DNA of 64,000 nucleotides from Ramazzottius varieornatus (GCA_001949185.1 BDGG01000002.1:3233679-3297678), one strand, 5' to 3'; numbered from the stretch's first letter, positions 46,869 to 58,345 are shown. Notes: a model not told the origin generated them from the letters alone. A program made the numbers and translations.

Positions 46869-47012
46869 CTGTTTCATCTACCGATGGGTGGTACTTTTAT
46901 CCTCTTGGTCAACCTATCCAACATTTTTTATGGATTCTTTTNNNNNNNNNNNNNNNNNNNNNNNNNNNNNNNNNNNNNNNNNNNNNNNNNNACCCATCGG
47001 TAGATGAAATAT
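46869..47012. repeat. inverted repeat around the second assembly gap
   Basis: TTTCATCTACCGATGGGT at about 46873-46890 is matched by ACCCATCGGTAGATGAAA at 46992-47009. The intervening sequence includes the gap. Confidence 0.7.
46942..46991. other. assembly gap (50 N)
   Basis: Fifty N, probably a placeholder. The right side of the gap touches an inverted repeat directly. Confidence 0.99.
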
Positions 47013-47421
47013 AGCTCAGATAGATGCCTGAAAAGATGAGCTTGGACAATCCAATTGCACTGCGATTTACGCATGCTTGATTGAATCGGGGCAACCGTTA
47101 ACCAGCCTTTTCATGCCTGTCAACCGTTAATCAGCTCCTACCCCGTTGGTGACGTCACCAGTGTGCAAAAGCTGGTTGTTAACTAGGGGTTCTAACTTAC
47201 GAAACGCAGCCCAAGTTATACCCAACAACCCAAAGGTAAGAAGTTCTCATACGACGTTGCTCGTAAAGCGTCGAAGCAAAGTTCAAAATGAAACATATTG
47301 TTGTGCAGCATTGCGAATGATTCAAAAGACATGCTATCACAGATAAAAAATGTCAAAATACGCGCCATTGCTACCAAGGTACGAATATAGAAGATCGCAT
47401 CGCTTGTCTTCGTCGAAGAAG

Positions 47422-48020
47422 CTATTCAGCGTCGGAAGTCGACAGACCATGTAATGTTTCGAAGTGGTACTGGCCCTCAGCAGGATCCAGCGCTGGAGGA
47501 TGAGGAGAAGAGTCGGCCGAAAGTTTCTTCGTCCTGTTCGTCAGACTGTTCAGCTTCCACTGAAGGTCCTCCACGTTCGACAGGGACTGCTCCATACATT
47601 CCTCACTGCAAGTACCATGAATAAAGTGCCACCAAAACCTTACTTGCAAATGGAACCAACATAGATGGAACTTACTGCAGCGCTATTTGCTGGGAGAGTA
47701 TTTCCAATCTGGCGATATTCTGTACAGAGACAGAACCCACGACTATGCAGAACGTACACTTGCACCAAAAACATCGACTTCACTCACCAACGAGCAGTTG
47801 TCAATGTATCCTTCGTGCTGCACCATACTCCTGGCTGCAGTAGACAGCACCTACAAAAAATACATGGAATGTTAAAGGATCACGTTGGCAGAAAAGTTTC
47901 TTCCGTACTGTGTACCTCTTCAGAACGGGAGCCTTTGAGAAGTTCACGCGCGATGATTCCGAGATCTCTCAAGCTCGACTGTACTCTTTGTGCTGTCTTT
48001 TCAATGGACTCTTCCGTCAT
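47422..48020 (-). CDS. BORCS7: BORC complex subunit 7 (lysosome positioning)
   Basis: Four exons (47916-48020, 47788-47850, 47676-47719, 47422-47605) join in phase to 131 residues. The conserved stretch ELLKGSRSEEVLSTAARSMV matches BORCS7, where KGSRSSELL-AAR is diagnostic. Helical sequence follows (RLEILSQQIALQHEE, SNVEDLQWKLNSL), typical of these coiled-coil subunits. BORC recruits Arl8 to lysosomes and so links them to kinesin. Relative to the roughly 105-residue vertebrate protein there is an added polar C-terminal tail of about 30 residues (DSSPHPPALDPAEG...). None of the exons is long enough to be noticed alone, so the call rests on the joined model. Confidence 0.85.
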
Positions 48021-48480
48021 CTCAAGACACAACAAACAGACCACAGGAGTTTCTAAAACACTGATTCAGATGGAATCGTCGTATGTAACGCAAGGGGTTT
48101 ACCGGGGAAGGGAATGTTGGCTTTGCCGTGCCAGTCTGCGCCAGATTCGCTCGTGGAGGGTGCATCGCTGATGTCCACATGGCTGAGTCCCGAAACATGG
48201 ATAAAGAGACGATGAGAGAGCTCGATCAGATCTGGTCAGAGAGAAGCTAATCGATAAACGAGAAGCAAGATTACTGGAGGGAAGACTTTCAAGTCGAAGC
48301 TGGAGCAAGTGCGATTTCAATTTCCGTTTTGTAGACTAGCAGAGTGAGATCAGACCCCACTCTGCTGTATGCCACTAAGCCTGTAACTTAATAATCAACA
48401 ATATGCGTAATTCGGTTGATTTGTTTGCATGTCAGAGCTGGATCGATGACTCATCGATCATTTTCATACAATAATTATTG
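48021..48480. other. upstream region of BORCS7
   Basis: No coding sequence supported. It should hold the BORCS7 promoter and 5' leader. Confidence 0.4.
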
Positions 48481-49081
48481 TACACGCGGCTGGCCCAATT
48501 ATTGGCCTGGACAAAATTTCTGGCCACTGATTTCCGAATCAGCGGCTCCGCCAGCTTTATTCGCTTGCGGCTGAAACAGAACTGGTCTCACCACACATTA
48601 CCGCTTTACCTACACGAACAACCAAACGTTTGCAGGGATTTTCTCAATCATCGTAGATCTGATTTCCTTCTGATGTATGTGCTCGGTTATTTTTCTAGGC
48701 AAATGCAGCTCTGGTGGTAAATCAACGTTAACAATTGACTCTTCTCGCCGGAAAGGCCTCTACTTAGGCAATCCGCCACCTTATGAAGGCAACCGCACGA
48801 ACTGCCTTTTTCAGGCTATCCTCCGTATACTTTCGCATTTTCTTGCTCTTAAAACCTTCCCGCATATTCCCGGCTGACCTTACTCAAGATGGGAAAAGAA
48901 GTGCGAAACAAAAAACGAAATCTGGAATAACGCTGTATTCCGCATATTGCACTGCGAAATTTCACTTGCTGGCGTCAAAGAGCTAGTTCCTGCGACGCCA
49001 CAACAAGCTCTGCGTTAAACTGGCGCCAGCCCGTCGGTCCAGAAATTTTGTCCAGGCCAATAATTAAGCCAGCCGCGTGTA
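48481..49081. mobile_element. 601-bp non-autonomous element, family TACACGCG-CTGGCC (copy 2)
   Basis: 43-base terminal inverted repeats (48481-48523 and 49039-49081), about 41 of 43 identical, begin TACACGCGGCTGGCC. The same termini occur at 28606-28773. The interior has no transposase. Confidence 0.8.
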
Positions 49082-49242
49082 CATATTTTTCTTTATTTGA
49101 TTTTGAATCTACATTCTACACTTTATAACTTATTTATAAAGACACTCCCTTCTGTCCTGCAGTAGTGACCCGTGATATCAGCGAGCCAGTGGTGGAGTCA
49201 AACGTTTAGTTAGGCTGTTCGCAGGGACATAGTACGCAAGTG

Positions 49243-50287
49243 TATGGTGAGCCGCGGGACTCAGAAGTCCACAGTACTTTCACCGCGGGTACATGCGCGA
49301 AGAAACACCATACGCAGTGAAACTGACTTTATCCGCGCATACACCCGATGGACAAACTGACTTTATCCGCGGGTGCACGCGCGGAGAAACTAGACTTTAT
49401 TCACGGGTGGATGTCAGTGTTGTTCCGATTTGACTTTCTCAGTTTGAATTGCAATTACGATTAATCGGAATTCCTCGCGTAGCAGCAATTTGAATCGCAG
49501 GTACCTCGTTCTGGCTGGATCATCAATTACGATCAATTCAAATTCAAGTCTCGGCAACAATTGAAATTATTCGAATTACTGGGATGGTGTTTTGCAATTT
49601 GAGTTTTCATAAAATTGGAATTTTTTGTTCGGTACCACGCGTCGGATGGGTAAGCGTTTAGACTGACCTGGTATTTCGCGGAAAATACGTCGTTCTCAAG
49701 GTATCCAGTATGGATGGCTGTCGTCAATACGGACTGTTATGCTCCAGGAAGCCGCCACGGTGCGTCGCATAGGCATAAACTCGAACCCCACTGGAGAAAC
49801 AGAAGCCTAGCAAGACTCGCCGTATACGTCATACAAGGACGAATTGCAGCTTCGCGAAGCACTTTGTACGCATTCTGAATTTCTGATTCTGCTGTGTACG
49901 TCCACCAGCGCACCGTTAGTCACTCAACCAAGCACTGACAGTGCTTCACAGGGCGAGAAAGTGATAAATCCAAGTGCATTCCGCGTGCTTCTTTGGTGTC
50001 AGTTACTATTCGAATTACCAACATCTTCGATTTCAATTCTACATTGAAATATCTTCTCGTTCTTGGAATTCCGATTGAATTCCGATTAATATCGGAATGA
50101 CCAACCCAGGATTTTCAATTTGAACGTTTATATCGGATTTCCAAAACCGTCAAATTTGGCCATTTTCAATTACGAATTACAATAATCGGAACAACACTGG
50201 TGGATGCACGAAAATTTACCCGCGCATCCACACGCGGATAAAGTCGAGTTTGTCCGCGCGTACTTTTGAATCGCCCGGCTCACCATA
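49243..50287. mobile_element. 1.05-kb long-inverted-repeat element with subterminal tandem motif
   Basis: The ends are TATGGTGAGCC and its inverse. Inside each end the motif GACTTTATCCGCG recurs: three copies on the left between about 49325 and 49410, and an inverted set on the right at about 50215-50255. Further in, GTGTTGTTCCGATT (49412) is matched by its inverse near 50190. The centre is AT-rich and non-coding. Confidence 0.7.
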
Positions 50288-50713
50288 AGCTAGAGCACGG
50301 AATCTGGCCGCATGCGCTGTACTGCACTGCAGCACAGCTGCAGCGCGTGAACTGACGAAGTTTGTGCGGCACAGCACAGCATACAGTAGAAAGCCATAGA
50401 CTACCGCGCGGATGCACCTACCGAATCCTAACAAAAATTAGTTTTTTGGCATTCGAACGTCAGCCGTTTCAGCTTTGCCGTGCTTTAGGGCAACATTCTC
50501 CAGGCTGACTACCGATTTCGCTGACTAAATTACAAACCACGTCAATACATCGGCGTTCCGCGCAGTTGCACCCAGGTCAATGTGCATCTGCAGCACAGCT
50601 GCTTAGCCAATGGGCATGACAGTTGTGCACCACAGCGCAGCGTACTGCGCCCTGGTAATGTGTGCAGCACAGTTACAGCGTACTTTTGGACCTGCGGCCC
50701 AGTGCTTTACCAC
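50288..50713. other. CAGCACAG-rich low-complexity stretch
   Basis: CTGCAGCACAGCTG-like motifs recur at 50320-50345, 50588-50605 and 50630-50690. No gene is supported. Confidence 0.45.
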
Positions 50714-51390
50714 AAGCTCCGTTTCACTAGTGCCGTACTTTTGAATTTCGTTTCTCTTGGTTCAGAGAAGATGTCAATCGAGCTGGAACCTTCTGTGCGA
50801 CTATATTTGTCCATCGGAGATATAAGATGGCCGTTGCAGTAAGTAGGGATCAGCTCTTGGTCATACCGCTATCGGGGAAGATCAGCTGATAAGATCTCCG
50901 CTTCCCGTCAGTATGGACCGGTACGAGCTCGTACTAAGCCGGGCACAGGTGTGCCGCTGCTCCGTCAAACAACGCGTATTCTAAATCAAAACGTGAAATG
51001 TTTTGCGCTCAGACAATCTATGACTGCAGCAATGGTCGAAACGTTTGAGACGTGGTTATTATTGCGCTGATATGCCTTGATTGTCTGATCACACATTATT
51101 TCTCGTTTTGATTCAGAATACACGTTGATTGACGGAGCAGCGGCACACCTGTGCCCGGCTTAGTTTACGCGTACGAGCTCGCACCGGGCCATACTGACGG
51201 GAAGCGGAGATCTTATCAGCTGATCTTCCCTGATAGCGGGATTACCAAGAGCTGATCCCAATTTTCTGCAACGGCCATCTGATAGCTCCGATGGACAAAT
51301 ATTGTCGCACAGAAGGTTCCAGCTCGATTGGAATATCTCTCAGCTTAGAAAGGCGAAATCCAAAAGTACGGTACTCGTGAAACGGAGCTT
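50714..51390. repeat. foldback element with about 300-bp inverted arms
   Basis: 50714-51025 and 51075-51390 are inverted copies along nearly their whole length. Outer ends are AAGCTCCGTTTCAC, and inner landmarks are GATCAGCTGATAAGATCTCC and GTGCCGCTGCTCCGTCAA. Only about 50 bases separate the arms. Non-coding. Confidence 0.85.
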
Positions 51391-52881
51391 ACGAGCAACG
51401 ATGGGCGGATGATTTACCCAGCCTAATATAAAAAATAAAGCAGATGTCTCGGACGACCTTCCAAGAGAGGCTGAAACTGGCATTCTGGTCATCGTTGCGT
51501 AAATCCTGTCTGTACTAATCAGGGCGCCTGGTGCTCGAGCGACGTTTGAAACAGTTTTTAAGCCTGAAAAATTCTAATTGGTTAATTGCCGTCTTTCCGT
51601 GGGGCTTTAACTCGATGTTGGGAAGCCGTTGCCTGTTTTCGGTATTTCGCTGGGTAAATCACCTGTCCAACGCTGCATACAGGTGGGATGAACCACTCGC
51701 GGACGCATGGAGGTTGGCGGACCGCTATCGCAAGCTTCGCAGATCCGCAGTTTTTTTCCAGAAAACTGCTCAAAGTTGCAGATCCGCAATGAAGTTTGTC
51801 GAAAATTCGGAAAAATACAGATCTGCAGTTATTTTTTTCGCTGAATTTCTTGAAATTGCTGGGGGCAATTTCGGTAATATGCAACCAATAAGGGCTTACA
51901 AAGATAGATTGCACCGCTGGTGAAATTACGACTGGCCTATTCATTTCACCAGACATTACACTTTCGGTGTGATTACGAGTCGCTCCGGAACGACTCGTTA
52001 TCACACCAGACTTAACCTACATCCCGAGTGCACTGTGCTCCCCTCCAAACTTTCAAATGTCACTTCCATGACGAAGTTTCTCGCTACTCGTCCTACTGGT
52101 GAGTGTATTGTGGTTCCTCCGACATCAAAGATCTCATAATCCTCCGATCGTACATACCTGCAGTACGGGGCTTTCAAAGCGAGCCGTTACACCGCTTTCC
52201 GAACTGGCCAAGAATTTTCTGGGCGTATCCACCAAAGTAGCTGGTGTAATTACACCACGAAGCCAGCTGAGTCTTTGTAAGCCTTTAGTATTTATTGGTG
52301 CTGTTGAACTGATAATTTGTCGAGGAAGTCTTATGCCGCCATGCGGACCTATTCGGAACAAGCGTACGGTTGCGGTACCCTGAATTTCGAGAGTTGAGAG
52401 GTGACAGTTGGGTATTTGGATGGATACAAACGTCTGAAAAATCAAACACATGGCAAAAACGTTAGGAGAAATTAAGAACGAAGACCGGCATCTGTACACA
52501 GAAAATAAAAATATGGCGACGTCGCTCCGGTCCCACCTGTACAGTCACTGTACTTCGCGCATGAGCGTGCTGAAAAGTCAGCTCTGTCACCCCTTCAAAG
52601 TCAGTTTAGAACCACCCGCGCTTCTTGTAGTTCCAAAATAATTCTAGAAATTGCAGGACCGCAATTTCTGAAATCGAAAAGTTCCGCAGTTGCAGATTTG
52701 CTCCCCTCCCCCCCTCCCCCCTCAGTACGTCATTGTGAACCACCGAGTGTGTACATGACATTCGCAGCTGATAGATTCCGTTCAGCTTACGAGTGTCAGA
52801 GCGAGTGTCCCTCTGTAGCTTTCTTCTGTCGCTCGGATCCGGATGCACGGGGTATTGATTCGTCTGCTTGATACCGGACAC
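51391..52881. other. repeat-rich stretch upstream of PLPBP
   Basis: Holds three degenerate 40-bp tandem units with GCAGATCCGCAGTT (about 51733-51852), an inverted pair 51887-51931 / 52240-52297, and a hairpin 51966-51982 / 51991-52007. The 130-codon frame at 51531-51923 runs through the tandem units and is not credible. Confidence 0.5.
52701..52721 (-). other. G-rich tract on the minus strand (quadruplex-capable)
   Basis: The plus strand reads CCCCTCCCCCCCTCCCCCC, i.e. three long G runs on the minus strand separated by single A residues. It lies 160 bases upstream of the PLPBP start. Confidence 0.5.
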
Positions 52882-54429
52882 ATGAACAGGTTACGGATGA
52901 TGGACAGCATCGCGGAAAATCTCATGGTCATCCAGCAACGAGTGAAAGGTTTGGCCAAGAATAGTAAAGTAAGTTTGTTCCATGTGTTCGCTCTCCTTTA
53001 ACCCTATATCCACTTGCGTCATTCTTCCAGGAACCTCTGTTGGTTGCAGTAAGCAAGACGAAACCGGTGGAAGCAATCCTGGAAGCTTATCAAGCTGGAC
53101 AGCGACACTTCGGGGAGAATTACGCACGTAACCAGAGGTTCTCCTGTCCCACATACCATGGCACACGAGCTACAGTGGGCAGGTTACGGTCCCATGCGCT
53201 CAGTCTGTTAGGTCACGATCAGCTCATTGGTGAACCGAGGTGGTAATGTGGCAGTACCACTAATCAACCGTACACCACACAGTCGGCTGGGATGACGAAG
53301 CGATCAGTCAGAATTCAGATGCGACGAAACGCAACCTGTTCACTGTAGCTCATGTGCCATGGCCGATGGGACAGGGAAACCTCTGCACGTAAGAACTTAC
53401 ACGTTATCCAGAAAACACTAAAATTTAATTATTTTCGTCTTCTGTCCAGGCTAAAGAAATCGCGAGCAAGGCCAAGGATCCAAGGATCCTTTCTTCCTGT
53501 CCTGACATCCGCTGGCATTTTATCGGGCATCTGCAGAGGAAGGCGGTTAACAAGGTCGTCGGTACGATTACGACGAACGTCACGTTGTCATCACGAAATC
53601 AAATTCGAAATTCGGAGTATCTCTGGTATAAATTTTCTGACTTTTGCAGGGGTCCAGAATCTGTTCGTGATCGAAACCGTTGATTCCCCTAAAATAGCAG
53701 AAGCACTGAACGAAGGATGGAAGAAGAAGAAAACGGCGGAAAAGCTCAAAGTAATGCTCGAATTGAACACTTCCGGCGAAGATAGTAAGTCTTCCGAACA
53801 GGGAAGAAATGTCTGAAATTGTTCAAGCCCTGAAGGTTTGTTCAGTAATTCGATGGGAAGGAGTCGCTTTTTTATTCTAGGCAAGCATGGATTCAAGGCA
53901 GATGAAGTGGTCGAAGCTGCGAAATTTCTGAAGGAGAACTGCGATCAGCTTCGTTTAACTGGTTTGATGACCATTGGCTCAGCAACGAACAGCCTCCAGA
54001 ACGTGAAACCAAATCCCGACTTCCTGGTAAGCAAACGTGACTCAGTACTTTCGTGAAGAGCAGATGGTATTTCTCGAATCATCGATATCTTATATAACAC
54101 ATACTCGAACGCAACAGTGTTCGTCGTTCGAGTAATTCGATTTCGGAAAGAAAAGTGGTTTCTTCTATTTTCAGACGCTGATTGACTGCCGGAAACGTGT
54201 CAGCGAGGCTCTAGGTTTCAATCCTGATGAGCTCGAGTTGAGTATGGGAATGTCACACGATTACGAGCACGCTGTAGAGATGGGCAGTACGGAAGTGCGC
54301 GTGGGAACTGCTGTCTTCGGCAACAGACCCTATCCACCAAACTCTGACGTTGGTGATTCCGAAGTAAACCAACGGGATTCCCCCGGTAGCTCCGGTGAGG
54401 AAACAGCAAAACGCTTTGCACATCACTAA
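52882..54429 (+). CDS. PLPBP: pyridoxal phosphate homeostasis protein (YggS/PROSC family)
   Basis: Six exons: 52882-52968, 53031-53123, 53450-53561, 53650-53784, 53881-54026, 54175-54429. They give 275 residues, the same length as the human protein. The PLP lysine lies in [66 protein letters not shown] and [19 protein letters not shown] follow in family order. It binds PLP without enzymatic activity and balances vitamin B6 pools in the cytosol or mitochondria. In this model intron 2 begins GC right after FGENY. The alternative is a GTAACC donor four bases later, paired with an acceptor at 53457. A hAT-type MITE occupies this intron from its fifth base onward. A polar tail of about 30 residues follows VFGNRPYPP. 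Confidence 0.9.
53133..53385. mobile_element. hAT-type MITE inserted at a PLPBP splice donor
   Basis: The ends are CAGAGGTT and AACCTCTG, with inverted arms of about 50 bases (sharing CCTGTCCCA and CCATGGCACA-GAGCTACAGTG). It is flanked by the 8-bp direct repeats CACGTAAC (53125-53132) and CACGTAAG (53386-53393), as expected of hAT target-site duplications. 253 bp, non-coding. Confidence 0.8.
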
Positions 54430-54894
54430 ATGGTAGCCCAAGTAAAACATGTTCCAAATTGTATTGTGATTTATCAGAGTTATTTTATCTCTGTTGATGA
54501 TGTCTGACATTTATTCACCCTTGAAGTTTTAACGGATCATTTTCTTATAAGAGGAGAATTACAGATTAAGCGATGGTTCAGAAGCACAGATCAAAAAATT
54601 TGACCGAGAAAATAGCAGCAAACTTTAGCGGAATTGATTACTGGCACAGAGTCCACAGACTTAAGGAACAAAAAGCTGCCACAATGTCTACAAAGGAAAG
54701 GGATACCGTAGAGAGTTTAGGCTACTTAGCTGCTCAGATCCCAGATCAGTCTAATGGTTAAATCTACTGCAAAATATCATCCAAAACTGAAAAGGACATA
54801 GTAAATCTTCGGATGGAAAGCCACGAACATCTACCGGCGTCGCAAACCAAAAATACGTCCATCGCTTCTAGAACAGTCCAGGAAGGCTGGATCT
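54430..54894. other. short intergenic region between convergent PLPBP and GOLGA7
   Basis: A 62-codon plus-strand frame at 54573-54761 (MVQKHRSKNLTEKIAANF...) has a normal start and no repeats, but no recognisable family. It may be a 3' UTR frame. Confidence 0.3.
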
Positions 54895-55836
54895 TCACCG
54901 TACACGAATCTCAATCTGTGAAAGAACAAAGGAATAACTAGCGACTGACGAGAGTACATTCCAAAACGGGTTTGCAAAAGAGCTGGACGTACCAGGCGCA
55001 TGCCCCTTTCGTAAGGATCTACAATAGTTATTCCAGATGAACTCAACTGCCGATTTTGCTCTGCTATGTACGCCCGAGCTTTCTTCAGGAACTGCAACAA
55101 CAAAAGACCTAAAAGAACGATCGTTAAGTCAAGAATGAATTACGTACTTTATTGTAACGGCTCTCCATGAAAAGGAAAGCCATATAGCAGGTACAGCAGC
55201 CAATGCAGTTTTCCCATGCTGTGGCACAGTTGGGCGTTTCGGCGTCCTCGTAAATTTCATTGAGACGCTGAATTATTGTTTGAAATGTTGTCGGATCCAT
55301 CTGCAAAGCGGAAAACCACCGGAACTCACACAAGTGAGAAGTCTAGTACACGTACGAAAAGGAAGTTTGGGCCAGTAAAAGTCTGGGCCCGACGATTCCG
55401 AAAAAGAGGAGCGGAAGTACGTACGTGCGCGTGTAACTCATACCCATTTACTTTTCGGCAGTTTTCTACGGTTGAATTTTCAGTTTGCCGTCTTTCCCTC
55501 TGGCCCAAACTTTCCCTTCGTGCGTGTACTGTTACTGTAGACCAGGAAGTTAGCTTTGTGTAATGGAAATCAACTAATCAAGGGTTCTTCAGCCAACAAA
55601 GCCGTGCTTGGACACGCCATGTTATTAACTTCCGGTCTAACAGGGCCGTGCTTCGAGACCAAACACAGATAGTCATCTTACCACGTAATCAACAATCAAC
55701 GGACTGCGAAATGAAACGTGAACGGTGAACATACTTTGCCATCCAGTTCTGGAGGAAACTTCTCCTGGAATTTGACCTGTATTCCCTGCGAATAATCCCG
55801 TTCGATAAATACGGTAAAGCGCGGAGATTGTGTCAT
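54895..55836 (-). CDS. GOLGA7: Golgin subfamily A member 7 (palmitoyltransferase cofactor, ERF4-like)
   Basis: Four exons (55735-55836, 55148-55300, 54993-55091, 54895-54915) join in phase to 124 residues; the last exon codes only IEIRVR. TVFIERDYSQGIQVKFQEKF matches the N-terminal KVFIQRDYS-G...QF motif. DPTTFQTIIQRLNEIYEDAE and the Cys cluster CIGCCTCYMAFLFMESRYNK correspond to the palmitoylated hairpin, and FLKKARAYIAEQNRQL with IVDPYERGMRL to the C-terminal part. GOLGA7 partners the zDHHC9 palmitoyltransferase that acts on Ras at the Golgi. The C-terminal tail is about ten residues shorter than in vertebrates. A MITE (55370-55505) lies in intron 1. Confidence 0.9.
55370..55505 (-). mobile_element. 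136-bp MITE, family GGCCAGTAAAA (copy 2)
   Basis: Ends GGCCAG / CTGGCC lie within a longer inverted stretch GGAA-GTTTGGGCCAG. Internal blocks match copy 1 at 8313-8469 in reverse orientation. It lies in the first intron of GOLGA7. Confidence 0.75.
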
Positions 55837-56629
55837 TGGGTAGCCATAGCCAGATGCTTTTCCGTTCGAACTGTGAGGCTGCGAAGTCTGGAAAACACAT
55901 CGATGTGACTGCCGAACTCTCAGCTCTGATCGACAAAGATATTGAAATACTTACGTATCCGTCCATGCCCGCGAAGACCAGCAGAATGCTGCGCAGAAGA
56001 CAGAGGTACAGGAGGCAAAGTAAAGCTACATGACCATTAAAGGTGGTTTGACAGGTTCGAGCATCTCAGGAGCCAGGCCACCAGATGCAGTGTCGAACGT
56101 GCTCCTTTGCCCGACTAACTGTTCCAACACCTCACAGCCTGAACCACCCTGAAGATCCTGTTAGTTGGTCGGATTCTGTAGAAGATCAGGCCCAGATGCA
56201 ATAAGTGTAGAAGGGGAACTTCGAGAGAAATAAAACACAAGCCAAACTTAATTACTGATTACTGAAGTACGTGTACTGTAACTGAACAATAAACAAGTGA
56301 AACAAGGCTGCTGTATTTGTTGATCAAACAATCAAGTCCGTTCGAAATATGGGCGGGGCTACGACCGGAAACGGAAGCTTCAAGTTCGGGTTTTCCGTGC
56401 GACTGATTGGACCTCGTGCGGTTTCTTGATTGGACAGTCTTCTTTATTCCCGTACGGGCCGTACCGGGCGTAGAAAATTTGAAATTCCTAATTGAGAGAA
56501 AATTAGAAATTCCTCATACCTTTGCGTCTGGTCCTTGAAAGCATTTCGAACGGCGGTAACGGTGGAGGGGAAAAAACGAGAAAGGAACATTATCTATGTG
56601 TGTAGCATGAGAGTCTGCGACATTACGAG
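55837..56629. other. region between divergent GOLGA7 and MPPE1 starts
   Basis: No coding sequence supported. Promoters of both genes should lie here; no clear TATA box was identified for either. Confidence 0.4.
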
Positions 56630-58334
56630 ATGCTCCCGCCGCAACTTCGTCGATGGCACCATTCCCGACCCTTCGGCTTCTTGTTTCGGGCCTTCTGTCT
56701 TGTTACAGCTATAGTCATCGTTTGTGAACACCTCATTTATTATTCGGCGCTGTGGAAATGCTCGTGGCCGACTATGGATTGCGGAGTAAATGATCCGAAT
56801 AATATGCTGCCTCGTAAAGCATTCCTTCTGGCCGACACGCACCTGCTGACTCGCTGGTCCAATCAATGGGATCGAACCATCAGGTAAATTCCATCCAAGG
56901 ATACATGTCAGTCCTCAGATAATTCTCCGTTTTTCGTAGGGAATGGCACATGGAAAGGAGCTTCCAAACGGCGAACTTTTTGCTCCAACCAGACCTCGTA
57001 TTTGTCTTAGGTGAGTCTTTGCTTTCAGTCGTTTCCATCGCATAACTAATCTGTGTTCTTCGTCCAGGTGATGTCCTGAACAATGGACAAAACACCTATC
57101 AGGAAGATTTTGACGCTGATGTTCAGCGATTCCAGAAGATGTTTGCTAGTCAGGCCAAAGTGATCTGCGCTGTCGGGAATCACGATATTGGTTTCCATTA
57201 CAGGTTTGTGGCCATTACTGTTAAGGTCTTGTCAATCAATTTTGATGGATCAGTTTGATTCACGACAGCCTATTAGAAAACCAAGTTAGTAGACTGACTG
57301 GTCCGTGACCGTGACAGTGACAGGACCATGTTATCTATTCTGTCGACCCATCTGGATGTTTTGCAGAGTTCATCCATACCTCCTGTGGAGGTTCGAGCAA
57401 GCTTTTAACGCTTCGGCCGTTCAGCTCTACCAGGATTCTGGAATTAGTTTTGTCATATTGAACAGTGTGGCATTTGAGATGGACAAGTGCGAAATGTGTG
57501 AAGAAGCAGAGGAGCAGTTGCTGAATGTATCCAAAATCTTGCGGGAGACTGGATCTCCTCGTCCTTTCGTGTTGCAGGCAAGTAAGTGCTCTTCTCTCGT
57601 TCAAAATATTCATGTTCCTCCTCTGTAATAGTTCCTTATATTTTTAGCACTATCCGATGTATCGTGAATCAGACGAAATCTGCACAGAAGAGGATGCCGC
57701 ACCGGAGGGTGAGAAGACGATACATTTTCGGGAAAAGTGGGAGTGTTTGAGCAAGAACGCAACCTCGATGGTGAGTTAAGCACACTAGACTGCTTTCTCT
57801 ACAACAATCGTAAATATTTTCGGCTGGTTGGAAAGTTGTCTTGAAAATTAGTGCAAAGACTCGAGCTTCCGGGTACTCCAAGCGTCGCCCGTAAACTTCA
57901 ATGTTATTATTTCACTGATGTGTTTGTTTGTCTGCTTTATGTAGATTATGGCCACGTTGAATCCTCGCGCCGTTTTCGGTGGCCATACACACCACAGTTG
58001 TTATCGGCAGCACGAGAACGGTGTCGAAGAATGGAGTGTCTCGTCTTTCAACCGTCGCTTCAAAAAGTATCCGTCCTTCCTAATGGTATGTTTTTTTTGT
58101 CCAGCGTTGTTTTGATTACCTCCGGTTGTGTTGATCATTATAAGAAGGTCTTTTGCTGGCTTGTAGGTTTCTTTTTGCCCTGACACATTTGCAGTCCGGC
58201 AGTGCTTTTTGCCGGACGAATACACACTTCTGGCCGGCTATGTCGTAGCCGTCGCCGTTGTGGTCATTACAGCGTGCTGGTGCTTGTACACACTTCTTCG
58301 TTTTAAAGGATTCCGCTTGAAAAAGTTCTCGTAA
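56630..58334 (+). CDS. MPPE1: GPI-remodelling metallophosphoesterase MPPE1/PGAP5
   Basis: Seven exons (56630-56883, 56940-57010, 57068-57203, 57367-57577, 57648-57770, 57945-58085, 58167-58334) join in phase to 367 residues. An N-terminal membrane segment ([20 protein letters not shown]) precedes the metal-binding motifs [41 protein letters not shown]-type HYP and FGGHTHHSC, all intact. [20 protein letters not shown] aligns without gaps to the human sequence. A second membrane helix ([20 protein letters not shown]) is followed by KKFS at the C-terminus, a KKxx ER-retrieval signal. The enzyme removes an ethanolamine phosphate from GPI anchors during ER exit. Intron 4 uses a GC donor (CAG|GCAAGT). 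Confidence 0.92.
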
Positions 58335-58345
58335 TTGACGCACTC

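Noticed and set aside
49325-49410. Possible CRISPR-like direct repeats (GACTTTATCCGCG units)
   Set aside because: This is animal DNA; the units are imperfect, spacing is irregular, and they belong to the subterminal region of an inverted-repeat element.
51531-51923. 130-residue plus-strand frame
   Set aside because: The second half consists of degenerate 40-bp tandem units and the frame has no homology.
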